A stretch of 64,000 bases of DNA from Motacilla alba alba (taxonomy: Eukaryota; Chordata; Aves; Passeriformes; Motacillidae): assembly GCF_015832195.1 (NCBI RefSeq), contig NC_052046.1, positions 37,228,911 through 37,292,910 of the forward strand, read 5' to 3'. The notes under the pieces were generated by a model. It saw only the letters and a list, made by a program, of their open reading frames with translations. It was not told the origin of the DNA and did not search any database. Below are positions 12,514 through 25,000 of this stretch, piece by piece. The position numbers were made by a program, and so were the translations under genes. Position 1 is the first letter of the stretch; each line of letters begins with the position of its first letter.

Positions 12514-12650
12514 AGTTGGGCTTAGCTGATTAAGCATGTTGCTAATAATGCTGAGGATTTGATCCCTGTATGGGCCATTCACTTAGGAGCTGGTCTCAGT
12601 GATCCTTGTGGGCCCTTTCCAACTCAGTATATATGCTGTGATTCTGTCAC
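12514..12650 (+). mobile_element. tRNA-Ile-derived SINE with CR1 tail (TguSINE1-like)
   Basis: The left part (about 12517-12577) resembles a tRNA-Ile. It has a box-A-like 'ttagctgattaag' near 12522, an anticodon-arm 'tgctaataatgc' containing the AAT anticodon, a box-B-like 'gatttgatccc' (12555-12567 region) and an acceptor-end 'gtatgggcca'. The right part (12578-12650) is a CR1 3' tail: 'ggagctggtctcagtgatcc', 'ttgtgggccctttccaactc', 'gctgtgattctgtcac'. This composite is the known design of the zebra-finch SINE TguSINE1, transcribed by Pol III and mobilised by CR1. The internal promoter boxes have substitutions, so the copy is decayed. No target-site duplication was found. Confidence 0.85.
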
Positions 12651-13176
12651 TCAAAAGTAATGATGTGGTGTGTAGGCTATGCTTATATCCCTGAGCTGTC
12701 ATTTATGTTTGTCTGTGCATGACACTTCTTTGCCTGCTCACTCCCCTTCAGCTAAGTCAAGTAGTGCAGGCTTTTCTGAAACGTGGTAGAAGGGAACAAC
12801 TGATTGGAGATGCCAGCAGCACCAAACTGTCACTGTCCCAGCTTTGGCATGCAGACACCATTGTCTCAGCCAGAAGTCTGTATTTAATGGAAAATTAAAC
12901 ATCTCCAGGGCCATTGTTCCCAATTGCAGTTCCTATAATGTTATTTAATTACTTGAATTTGTTTTGTAATTAACCAGGTAATTTTATATTCTGGCTTATT
13001 CTGTTTTAAAAATGTCTGCTCTTATTTTTCTTTCTTTACTGAATGTGTGAACAAATTGCTGTGATACCAATATCATATAGATCCCCATCAATTTTTTCCA
13101 TCCATGTAAGTTTTTCAGAGTTTAAACAGTTAACAGAAAGTGGTCTATTGTGAAAAGGTTTCAGTGGAAGGACCTC

Positions 13177-13178
<2 letters not shown>
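12651..13178. other. Unique non-coding sequence
   Basis: A minus-strand frame of 61 codons at 12738-12923 has no recognisable domain. Nothing else is seen before the T tract. Confidence 0.55.

Positions 13179-13216
<38 letters not shown>
13179..13216 (-). repeat. 38-nt T tract; possible retroposed poly(A) tail on minus strand
   Basis: The plus strand carries 38 uninterrupted T. On the minus strand this is a 38-nt A tract preceded 17 nt upstream by an AATAAA hexamer (plus-strand TTTATT at 13234-13239), the layout of a polyadenylated retroposed transcript end. CR1 elements do not end in poly(A), so the tract is not explained by the transposons seen nearby. No parent coding sequence and no target-site duplication were recognised in the flanks, so simple homopolymer expansion is equally possible. 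Confidence 0.7.
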
Positions 13217-13217
<1 letters not shown>

Positions 13218-15526
13218 GTAAACAAGTATTATTTTTATTTTCCAAATGTATTGCCATTACAAAGGACAATAACTTCAAATTCTGTCAGCCTTGGGTATTA
13301 TTTGGTGCCTTAGATTCATGTAATGTTGTTTCAATGCATGCATACACATGCCTTTGACCTTCTCTGTATGTATTAGGTGTGGGGAACACTTTGCTCTGTT
13401 TGTTTTGTGTGAGGAAGGCAAATAAAAAAATACAGCCTTTCAACTAACAATACATTTGTGGAGTTCCATGGATTTCAGCTGAGGAGCTGGTGTGTTCATA
13501 ATATCTAGATCAATCTGCCTGGTGATGAGCCTGCTCTGTATGAGTGAGAATAAAACTGTGTAATCCTTGGAAGCTAGAGGTATATGATAGGCTTGCAACA
13601 GCTAAAAGCCTGTGATCAGAGGGATGTGAACTTCATCTTAGTGTACTATGATTTGGTTTGGGACATGGGCAGCATCAGTCCTCTGAGAGTGTCCTGGGGA
13701 AAAGATCACCTCTGCTGTATGACTGGATAGCAAAACCTTTTTGTTGTTATAATCAACCAATTATTTTGTTGGAGGGTAAACAAGATAAATTTTCGTGAAT
13801 TAACAACTGCAACATCATTTCTTATTTCACTGCTGGAGATGTATACCAGGGCCTAAAATGCATCTGCCGCTCACTTTTAAAGCAGCTCTAGTTGAGGCTG
13901 AACCAGAAGAGTTTGTTCTGGTTTCACCAGAGCTAATGTTGTTACTCTTATCTCTAAAGAGCTCAGACCCTTGTGTCCTGGCAGAAGCTTCCATCCTGCT
14001 GCTTTCCAGATTGCCTTCACCTCTCTCAAACCTTAGGGAAAATACTTCTGTCGACTCCAGGAATTTCTGTGCATTTTGTTTTGTGAAAAATTCAGTTTCC
14101 ATCAAGTTTAGCTTTTTCAAACTATGCCCCACTAAGAAGCATTTTCTGTGACCATTTGGCTCCCAGTGGTGATGAACTGTTGTGCTATTTCCCTCATCTG
14201 CAGTGCTTATGACCTCAGTGAGGACCACAGGATTACCTGCAAGTCTGTGTGAAAGAACTGAGCCTGGCTGACAGCAGGTTCAAGCATCAGTCTTTACAAA
14301 TGCTTAAAGCTGACCTCTTCACTTGCCTACTTGGGCCTGCACCACCTGTTGATCTATCATCTATTTCAGCCCACTGAAACTCTCTTTGGTGTGTTTCTTT
14401 ATGCTTTGTATTTGTTGATGATCAGCTTGAACCATTTTGCTTTGACTGCACAAATACTTTGGTATGAGTCATCTGGCACTTTTACACATTCTATTAATAC
14501 TGCTACAAAAATGTGAAACCCTTTATCTGCTGGCAGTAGATCTCTCCTTCTGTCTTCTGCTTCTTTGGGTTTATTTTGCCTTGAACTTGCTCTAGTTTTT
14601 ACCTTCTGCTTTGTATTCTTTACCAGTAACTGCCCTTTTCTTACAGATAATGCATATTCATAATAACCACTCCCACCATTTACGTCTTTCCCTATTTTTT
14701 TGTTCAGTTGGATTTTTTAACTACTTCGGCCTATGAGATTGTAGCATTTATGGAAGGGGGTGGGAGCTGGAGCAGGTGCTGTAAGCCTGCTGTAACTTTC
14801 TATTACAATAGAGGTTAAACGAGGTGAGCTAATGGTCTTTCCTTGCCTGAAGACATGTCAAGAAGGCATGGGGTGGGAGAGGAATTCAGAGGATGCTGTA
14901 TGTCATCTGGCATGTTTCCACTAACTTCTCTGGAGCGAAAAAAATTACTTGGACCTAAAAAATTTACCCAAGATGATTATGGGCCCTAGATGCTTTGTTT
15001 TGTGTAGTGTGTTTTTGAGTAGGTATTTGATGCGAACACAGTGAAGCATCTTCTTAAGGAATGATTATCCCTAAGACAAGTCTGAGGCAAATTGAGGAAA
15101 AAAGTGGGACTATTTTTCAAAATAACAGAAGTAACAATACCTTGGTTTTTTCATGCAGTAATGGATGTTGTATGCTCAGTTAATATTCAATAATTCATAT
15201 TCTGATTACTGCATTTAATAATTTTAGAAAAAGCCTAATATATTTTGTCCATTAGAAAAGCATTTAACAAATATCTAGTCATTATCAGTAGGCTATAATC
15301 CTTTTTGAGATTAAAAATTTAAAACTGCACAAGAAAAGCTGTTTGGATATATGTTGGGAATCAGTTCAGATTTGGTCTAGATACATTTCTCTTGTCTTAG
15401 ATCAAGGTTTTCTGTGCAAAACATCTTATGTGCTGCAGAACATGGAGTGTAGATGGCAGTGGTGGTGATCCATCCAGCTCAGTAACATGTTTCCATACCT
15501 GATGTTGAGGAACACGGTCACTGAGG
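13217..15526. other. Unique non-coding sequence with an unsupported 133-codon frame
   Basis: The longest non-repeat frame is 13827-14228 on the minus strand (133 codons). It overlaps a 97-codon plus-strand frame at 13858-14151. Neither shows a recognisable domain, signal peptide or splice context. The minus frame is rich in S, E, T and N and has no hydrophobic segment. I do not call a gene. Confidence 0.5.
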
Positions 15527-15960
15527 TATGTCGGGGTGCAGCTGCAGTGGGAGCTGCAGGTTGAGCTCAGGCTGGGGGAGCCCAGGCAAAGAGGCCTTGA
15601 AGAGCTGACCCTGGGCACACAAGGGCCCGGGGACCTGTGGCCCAGCCAGGGACCGGACACTGGGACACGGCAGGAGCCGACGATCCCAGACCTTCCCAGG
15701 CTTAGACCGGTGAGGGGATAAAAGCCCAGGGCTTCCTTTGTTCTGAGTCCCTCCTCAGAGACGCCAGCCTGAGCTGCTAGTTTGTTATTGTGCTGTGATG
15801 AAATTATTTTAATGGCTGGGATGCCTGAGACTGCTATGGGAAACCTGGGGTCAGCCCAGTAAGGAAACCTGTTCTGACTGTGGGAATGTGGGGGCTGTAA
15901 CTGGGAAGAGCCTCAGTTCCAGCTCAAGTGGTGCAAGAGTGACTGCCAGAATGGCTCCCC
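15527..15960 (+). mobile_element. Possible LTR fragment (GC-rich island)
   Basis: The stretch is much more GC-rich than its flanks and begins with an LTR-like 'tgtcggggtgcag'. It contains a TATA-like 'ggggataaaagccc' at 15714-15727 followed by a pyrimidine-rich start-site region ('cttcctttgttctgagtccc'). These fit the core promoter of an avian ERV LTR. No clean AATAAA follows and no target duplication was found, so the 3' limit is arbitrary. It could instead be a unique GC-rich element. Confidence 0.4.
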
Positions 15961-18900
15961 GATGGTTGGGCAGGGAAGTTTCCTTAACACTGGGCATTGT
16001 CAGCTGCACCAGAAGAGTGTAAAAACAAACATTAAACTTCAGAGAAAATGTTCATTTTCATCAAACCTGATTCAATTATGGACAAAAGGATGTCAGTTTG
16101 CTTCTGTTGTCATATTCACAATGATCCTGAGTGCTCCTACAGCATAAAGAGATTTATGCTTTTGAGTGCTGCAAAGCTTTTGAGCTCAGGAACATTTCTT
16201 GGCAATGAGTTTCACAAGGTAATTGTGCACTTAAAAAATGCATTTCCTTCCATTGGTATGAGATGTGTTGTCTGTCAGTTGTATAGGCTATTTCCTTCCC
16301 TTTTCTTTTTTGATATTACTGGTGAAGATGTTGGTTGGTGGTTCAAATTCTTTTCTCTGTCTGCTGCCTGCCCAGCCCACCAAGTAGCCTTTAGGGGTCT
16401 TCTGGGAGTAGTGAGTAAATGGGCATTATTAGCCTGTTGAATCTTAGCTGTCTTTTATGTGTATTGAGTCATTATAGAATTTGTTTACTCTAGAAATTCT
16501 TTATATCTTATATGCATTGTCTTATATGCAGAGTCTGCATGTGGAGCAAAAAGCAGCTATAAAAGCTGACCCAGGAGATGGTGGTAATAAGCCCTCAGAC
16601 AGGAAAAAATACTGTAAGAAAATATTTATCTGAAACAATTTGTCACTACTGTGTCTGTTGAAATAAAATGCAAAGGTACCTGAAATGACATTTGGTAAAC
16701 AAACACTTCAAAATCTGAAGTAACTTAAGAGGTATTTTCCACTGAAAGAATATGAAGTACTTCACAACCAGTATTCAAGAAATTAGAGTGCCTTTGTAAG
16801 CAAATTCCTCTTGACATTTCCTGTTAAACCTGTGCCATCCATGACAACCATACTATTGTTGCTGAACTTTGACTCTCTTCAATGTGATTCTGTAATTCTA
16901 CACTTTTTTGTTTTTAATTAGAGGAGCTAGAAGTAACAGCATGTGTGCCTTTGGTGTATTGTAACTACAGCTAGCTACTAAATAACCGTGCTTTTAAGTT
17001 GGCTGTATTTTGCTTGCAAAGTATCTCTGAATTATTCAATTTACTCAGAAGAGGGAGGTAAAACTTTAAGCTCTTTCACCCCTTCTATTTGTCACAGATA
17101 TTTGGAAGTACTTTTGATAGCAACGTACTGCTGCTGATGACAACTTTTGTGGTTTTTGCCTTTACCATGTGCAGAAAAGTGCTAAGACTAAACCTGAAAA
17201 AGACCATCAGCATTAAACTTTCTGGCAATTCGGAAGGTTCCTTGAGGTACAAGTATTTTACTCATAATGGGTGTAGAGGAGTTGAGTGAACTATTAGTGT
17301 TCAGAAGTCTAGAAGTAGGTACTGTTTTGTGCTTTGTTCTGACTGTCATTAATTAAAGGGTGTGATTCAAATTGCACCACATGGAAAAAACAGGTAGGGA
17401 TAACAAATATAGAAGTGATTCATTCAGTGTTGGTACTGAATGGACAGATTTCTTTTACTGGCCATGTAGATTCTCAGTAGGTTCAAAAAATTTGCATTTC
17501 AGTCAGGTTATATTGTCCTCCCTGCCTATTTTCACAGCTGTTGCTCAGCTGTGCTGATGGGTAACGATGAAGAGTATGTAAAAATTCTAAGGTCAAATGC
17601 TCTGAAATGTTTTTTATCACCTAATTATCAAATAGTTAAATTCGGAATTCTTGTATGAAAGCTCTAATTGCTCAGAGTTCTGATGTCATATTTGGTCACT
17701 AAAAAAAAATGTAACTGGTCCAGAATTATGTGCATTTCTCATGGCAGTGTTTATCGCACAGTTACTCATACCATCTCCAATACATCATTACTAGAACAAT
17801 ATCTACACCCCCTGATTAAAAATTTAATACCTGGAATAAATCTGATACTGTATCTACGTGGAAGTCTGTCTAAAGTCATCACCAGTAAAAGATTCCTGAT
17901 TTGATATCACAGAGACAACAAATGCAAAAAAAAATAAAAAAGGAGTTTCCAGTCTTTCACTGTATTTACTTTAATTTATCTGATACAGTCTACATTGTGA
18001 TCTCTAAAAGTCCTTTATAATTAGAACTTGGGAGCATATTTATGGTGTAATAATTATTGACAACTGAGCTAAACTCCATGTCAAACAAACTGAATAATGA
18101 GGATATACTGACATATTTATTATTAAAAATAGAATGTCCTGTGAGTAGTCATTGAATAAAGATTTCTACATACCTCTTTTGTTATGATGATTCTACAGTT
18201 TTCTTAAATTGTCTTTAAAATATATTGTCTTGTTCTATATCACTGTGAAGTAGTGAACAATCAGTGTATAGCATCATGAACAACTCTTTATAAATATGAG
18301 CATTGCACACAGGAGCTCTATAAACTGTTTGGCCAGGTAACAGGTGTTTATAACTTGCTGTATTTAAAATAAATTGCTTTTAAAAGCTTAAATTGTCAAT
18401 GATTTCTTTAAAAATTGCTTGCTTACTTGGAGAAAAATGTGCTGTTATGAGCATTCTTAGCTGAGAAATTATTCACACTGGTTTTAGATATTGTCTGCAA
18501 ACTGCCCGCGTGACTTGATTTTGTTAGAGTTGGTCACATCATGCAGCTGTGACAAAGGATAATTTTCTTGAGTGCATCTCATGTATGATGGGTTTGGTGA
18601 AAGTATTATTAGGAGGAGTATTTTTCTTATTTTAAATGTTCTACTCTAACAGTGAAAGTGTAAGATACCATTTTATTTGTAAACAGCTGAAGTGTAGTAT
18701 CTGGAATATACCACACAAAAGTATAATCACTGTCAAAATGAAGAGACAACATCACAGAAATTGACTGCTGGAATTGACAGAGGTGACAATCAGGCTCTGA
18801 AACTGTTTTGTTCTGATTGCATATTCATGATTCCTCTCTATAATATGTTACAGTTACTGTGTGAGTTGCTCTAAGCAGATGTTTTGACATGACTAGACTG

Positions 18901-21900
18901 ACACCTTGTACTTTGAGATTTGCAAGTCTAATCTTTCACACAGTTCCTTTCAACTTTTTTCCCAATGTCAAAATCTTGACTTGCAGGGTTAGTTATGGGA
19001 CACATCCAGGAACACGTACATGCAGGAGTGCAGCAAACTGCTGCACCCATGTTGCTACACCAGTGATGGTGGTTTACTGGTGCAGCAGTAACCCGCTCTG
19101 ACACCGTACAGCCAACCCAACAAGGAGCTGTCAGAAACTGGTGAACACTCATTCAGCAGCAGCTGAGAAATGTGCTTTCATGAACACCCATGAATAAATC
19201 ATTTGCCTGAATTTTGTCTTCGGGTAGCTCTTTGTAAGATGACTCTCTTGTATGCTGTTTGTTTGACTCATTTGGCTTTTAGGAAGTCTCTTCCAACATG
19301 CTGTGCCATAACAATGACAGCTGCTGGTGAGTGAATGATAAACCTGCAGACACCTGTCGAAATAAACTGCTCCATTTGGCTCTTGGATAAGCAGAAGGCA
19401 ATGTTGTCTCTTTTTTTATGATTTTCATTCAAGTTCAGAGAAAAATTTGGAGGGAATAAAGCAAAGACACTATCTATTCTTTCATTGTTTGTTTTTGAGA
19501 CAAAGTCAAAAGAGCTTGGCAATTTTCCAAATAAATGATGATTTAATTTTTTTTTTTTCTTTTCCCAGGAAGTGACAAAAAACCCCTTCTTGCTCTATAT
19601 AACTACATTCCTGAAGACTTTCCAGATTGTATCAATACATAATCAGTGGTCCAGAAAGAAAGGAAATTACTATAAGGGCAATTTATGAAACTTGTGCAAA
19701 AAGAGAGATGACCAAATTGCACTTTTATTTCACATTAATTCCCTCCTTTTTCTTGTCCTCCTGTTAAGTGTACACAGAAAAGTTTTTACTTGATCTCAAT
19801 GCAAAACTAGAAAAGGTGGGTTTTATAATTAAATAAATTATATTTATATGTTTTGCAACTGAGAGCTACTGGTTCCTATCCATCTCCATTCATGAACAAA
19901 GGAATTATATACTATAGGATGTAATTCAAGACAAAAGGCATGGGAGGGATCCCAAATTTACTGTTGCTTAGTCCAGTTGCCTCCTTACATCTGACCTTCC
20001 TCAAATCACAGTCTTTCCACCATTTTCCTGGGTGCTGCTGCCTATGTTTTCATGACAGAAAACACAGAAATCTTACATTGACTAATCTTCCTCTCTGTGC
20101 AGTTCACATCTAAAGGGTATCAGGCACCAAAGTCATATGGATTTGGCTATTTTTTTACTTAAATATGCTTCTGAGTGAAAGAAGAGAGAGGCATCTCTCT
20201 GCAAAGTGGACAAGCTTTCAAGACAGCTGAAAGCTGAGCTTTATGCCTAAAGGACAGTGACCTGGGTAACAGGGCAATTTCCTTTTGCTCTGTTTGTGCA
20301 TCAAGTATAAACATGTCTGTATTTGTTCGACATTGAGGATGAGTAAGTTGCATGAGTGGAGAATCTGCTGTACGCAAGATTAAAGCAATAGGTCCTGGTA
20401 TCTTGACAAAGCCAGTCAACAGCAAACCTAGATTTTTCAGACCAGATCACCTGGATTTAAGGTATTTGAAGTGAGTCAACCAGACAGACAACATTGTTGA
20501 GTCTGGTCCTTTAATGGGGAGTAATTCACATGGCAACTCCTTAGACTGTTGTCAACATTTCTGCAGTACCTAATCAGCCTGGAGCGGCAGCTGCAAGAGT
20601 ATTCAACCTACCAGAAAGCGCATTTTGATGTCTACCTAAATGAAAAAATGTGTTTAAAAACTTGGGTGGAACTACAAAAAATCTGGTCCCTTCACAATGC
20701 AGCATGCAACCTTTCAAGTGTCTCCATATCCCTCCCAACTCCTAGACCTGCCTACAGCTGAAAAGAAAGAGTGAAATCACCGGAGATGGCAGAGCTGTTC
20801 AAGCCTTGCTGTTGTCAGAGGGGAGGCACAGGTTACTTTTCTTGCTCTGTCTGCCTATCCCCTGCTGCAGAGACCTGCCTCCTCTTTTGCAGCTGCTGTG
20901 GGAGCTCAGTCCTGCACTGACATCTCTCGTGTTCACACAAAACAGAGTGGTGCTGTGCCATAGACTGCTGTGATAACTCTTCCACCAATTGAGGGAGCAG
21001 ACAGCCTTTTATAGTCCCACGGCTGACCTTGTTAAAACCATAAGGATGTTCTCTTTCCCCTAGATGCATGGTCCAGAAAATATTTGTGATCATGCAAATG
21101 TTGGAAGAGGAGTCAAAAAGGAAGATAATTTTTGTAAGATGATGACATATTTCGGCAATTCTACTGCTTTTTAAGATGTCATACATTGAAACGAAAACTT
21201 GTAAATTTTCTAATGATACCTGTAAAGTTTGTTCTGTTAGTGTTAATACCTTTATCAATTTTCAGCATATGCTGGTGCTTTTTTGAAAACAACAACAACA
21301 AACATGATAAAATGCAGTTTGTTAAAAATTGAAGTGTTTTATAGAAATTTTCCCCTTAAAAAAAATTAAAGTCTTAGAGCACATTTTCTGTTTTCTTATG
21401 TCAAGGCATTTCATAAATGCCAAAACAGCTTTTCTTCAACTTATAGAGTACAATAATGTGCTGTTTGAGTATAGAAATTATGTTTAATGTAACACCCTTT
21501 GAGTTTCATAATAAAAAGAAAATAAAATGTTTTAATGATGTTGGCAAATACATAGATATTATTGAAATTAGTACTTTTGGGTTTTAATTTCATTGTAAAT
21601 TTTTTATTTCATGGTAAATATAGGATTTTTGTGACTTTTAACTTGGATATGAAGTAATATATTCCTGCTAACCGCTAGGAATGTCTTCAGAACACAAATT
21701 GTGTTTAATGAGTTTTCTTTACCTTTTTGTGAAGAAGTAGCAACACAAATTTTCCCACAAGATGGCAGAGGCGAGTTGTGAAATTTATGGGCAAAGATGT
21801 ATGGAGACATGTGAAAATCTGAAAATAGAAGATACAAGCTCAATAAACCAACAAGAATGAGGATATTATGAAGTCAGAGGGAAAACTCCAGGCTTAATTC

Positions 21901-22000
21901 ACTTTTTTGTGACCAAACAGAGTAGCATGTATTTTATTGTAAGATCATATACCATGGCTTTCTGACAGCAAGCCAACATTGACTACAAGTTCTTAATAAA
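15961..22000. other. Unique AT-rich non-coding sequence
   Basis: No transposon, RNA or gene is recognised. Frames of 130 codons (16048-16440 plus) and 141 codons (20833-21258 minus) lack domains and are not supported as genes. Short A or T runs occur, for example around 17700, 17925 and 19547. Confidence 0.5.
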
Positions 22001-25000
22001 GTTATCTAAAATCTTATTTTTCTTTTAAATGAAATGTTTTCAGGTACAGATTTCACTCTCAAATACATATTTTTATATTAATATGGCTGAAAAGTGTCAT
22101 TTATTGTATGCTGTTAACTGTGTAGTTAGAACCCACAAATTATTTAAAAAAATAAAAAAGAAGAAAATATATTTAAATACACAATTTAAAAGTTTCATTA
22201 CATGTGTAGGGATAAATACACATTTTTAAAATTGTATTTTATTAATAATATTAATATTTTATTATGACAGATCTTGTTCTAAATCTCATTCAAATTGACA
22301 TTAAAACCCCCAAAAGTAATGAAATACTGCATAGCAGAGTTGCCATAAATATAAATAAAGTCCTTGCTCAATAATGAGAGGAACCATCCATCATCAGTGG
22401 GCATACAGTGATGTTCCCGGTTCCTAACTGAGAAACAGAAACATGTTTTTCACACTACCTTCATAAAAGTCCTGCAATTCTTTTTATTCTGATCTAATTT
22501 GAGCTTGGCAAGAAAGTGAGTGGAGTAGGAAAGCCAAAACAACAAATTCCAAACCTAAGTAAAAGCTGGTGTTTTTTCCCTGTTTTGTATGAAGCAGCTG
22601 GACTGTGTGTCTGTCTCTCTATGCATGAATGTGTGTGTGCACACCTCCCCCAGCCCCCTTGCCTAATTCAAGCTTTTCCACTTCTATTTCCTAAAAGGAT
22701 GTTGGGAAAAAACACCTATACTGCTAATTATGAGCACTACTTTATCATGATAGTGCAAAGAATGACCATTTCCAAAGATGTTGGTTCAGAATGAGTGAAG
22801 ATGTGGTGGAAACCATCAGTGGTGCAAACACAGGAGACAAGGCCAGCTTGCAGCAGCTCAGGAGCCGCCCACATGTCCTTCCTGCAGCTTTCTATGAGGG
22901 ATGGTAGATTTACTCAAGGTAACATAAAATCTTCCTGTGAGATTTGCATGAGGAAATGTTTCATCCAAAGGGATGCCAGCTGAGGTTAAGAATGGCGATT
23001 CAGAAAGCATGGCTTGGCCCCATCCAGCACATGCACTTGCTGATAAAAGTCACACTTGGATACCTGTCTCTTTCCAAAACATGAGAGGGGCAGCTGAGGG
23101 TGTCTGCTCCACAATGTAGCAGGGAACTCTGGCTGAGATGGACTCTTGGTCTTTTCTGCTGACATTGTCGAGCCAGGTCAAGTTCCCACTTTGCAGCTTT
23201 CAGATGGGCTCTCAGCAAGGTGATATCACCTTGTCTTTGACAAGCAAGGAGAGCTGCCACAGCCTCAAAGCTAGAAGTGCAGCAGACAGGAGGGATGGAC
23301 TGACCCTCTCAACTGCTGTAGGGGGAACAAAAAGAAGCATGCTAGGCTGCAGGGGACAGGAAGATCTTGCACTGAGGCTTGCACTGAGTCTAACTGCTGT
23401 TACTCTGTTGGGTCTTTGAGTATGCATTCACAGAAATGCATGTTTTGATGTCAAAATGACTGTGTAAGTCATCTCTCTATTGTTGAACAGATATGAATGT
23501 GTCTTCCCTAAGGCCTTGGAAAAGAAATTCCAGCGGGAAGGATGTTCCACAAGCCACCCAAAAAAATTTCCACCTTAGGTGTTTGAGAACTTTTGCTAAT
23601 CTTTAGCATAGCTTTCCTTAACAATTATAATTTGTGTTCATAATTTGGAATTTGGTTTGGATTTTTTTTTTTGCCTTTGACCAAATTCTAATCTGATTTG
23701 CAATTGCTATGCCAGTTGAAGGCTTTGAAAGCTGATTTTTATTTCCTGTAGTTTCTTTATCTTGGCTACAGTAGCTTTATTTTTCTTCATTATATTTTAT
23801 GTCTTTTCTGCTTTATGAAAATTTTTGTTATCTCCTCTGCTGAAATCACCAAGGGCTACACTGTTCTCATGAATGAAAGTTAAATAAAGTTATGAATGCT
23901 TTAAAGGTAATTGGTGCATCATGTAAGTATTACACTGGCAAATGCAAATAAGGTGCAGGCTTTATTCTGGCGTCTTGGTATCCTTTAGTTTTAACGCTAC
24001 TGAACAAAAGTGACTGTCAGGTATTTTTAAGTTTTCAAAATACTTTGTTACAACATAGACTGAGATGATGTTGTTTGCTCAATGGAAAGCTTTATAGATG
24101 TGTTTTTTGACTTATTACAGTTTCAGGTTGCCACTGCTGTTTGGACATCTCAAAGAATGGGAAGAGTCTGATTCCCATAAAACCACCGTAGTTTGTACAA
24201 ATCAGTTTCACAGAAGTAAAATTCAACTTGGATTCTGAAATCAACTGTCTTCAAGAACAACCAGAGAAATTGAAATTAAAAAGAATTTGTCTAAAATGTG
24301 TTTTCAGTTTGCTTCTGCCATGGTACCATTTTTTGGATTAATCTTATCCAAATACAGGATTCCAAATGGAAACCACTAGTGCTCAACGATAAATAAGTCA
24401 TATTCTTACCTTTTGCAAGTGTTCTCTAGGATGCCCTGAAGAGTTTGAAAGTTTTACCTCTGTTGTGAGTTGGTTTAAACTCTTTTGACTGCATTGCCCC
24501 AGAAGGAATATATGCTCATAAAAAAGTCACCATAATGTTTCATTTGGAAACTCATTTAAAAAAAAAATCTGTATTCCTGACAAACTTGATACCATTACCA
24601 CTTCTGGAAAGTACAATCAAAGGATGTAGGAATAGGAATGACTTTTGTGCTTTTTAATTTTTCTAACTGTGAAAAGAAAGTGTAGCTCACATATCAAGTT
24701 TCAGGTTGTTTGCACAGTCTCACAAGCATGTGGGGGCATGTAGTTAAGCACAATAGAACAAATGGAATTGGCATCTTCTTCTTTCAAATTCCTGGTGAGA
24801 AAGCTGGATTACAAATTGAAGAGAATGGGTTTTAAATGGATGATATAACAAATTGTTACTTTTTAAATTCTCGCATGCACAAACAAGACAGATATTGCTT
24901 AGCTTTCTATGTTTTTAGACATTGGAGAATAATATTGTCTTGTATATATTACTCTGTAAAATCCCAAAAAAGCGAAAGTGTCAATAATTCATGTTTGTAT

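Noticed and set aside
12517..12577. Functional tRNA-Ile gene
   Set aside because: Box A, box B and stem positions are substituted, and the sequence runs directly into a CR1 tail, which marks it as a SINE.
16048..16440. 130-codon plus-strand frame as a gene
   Set aside because: No domain, signal or splice context is seen. The amino-acid mix is what AT-rich random sequence gives.
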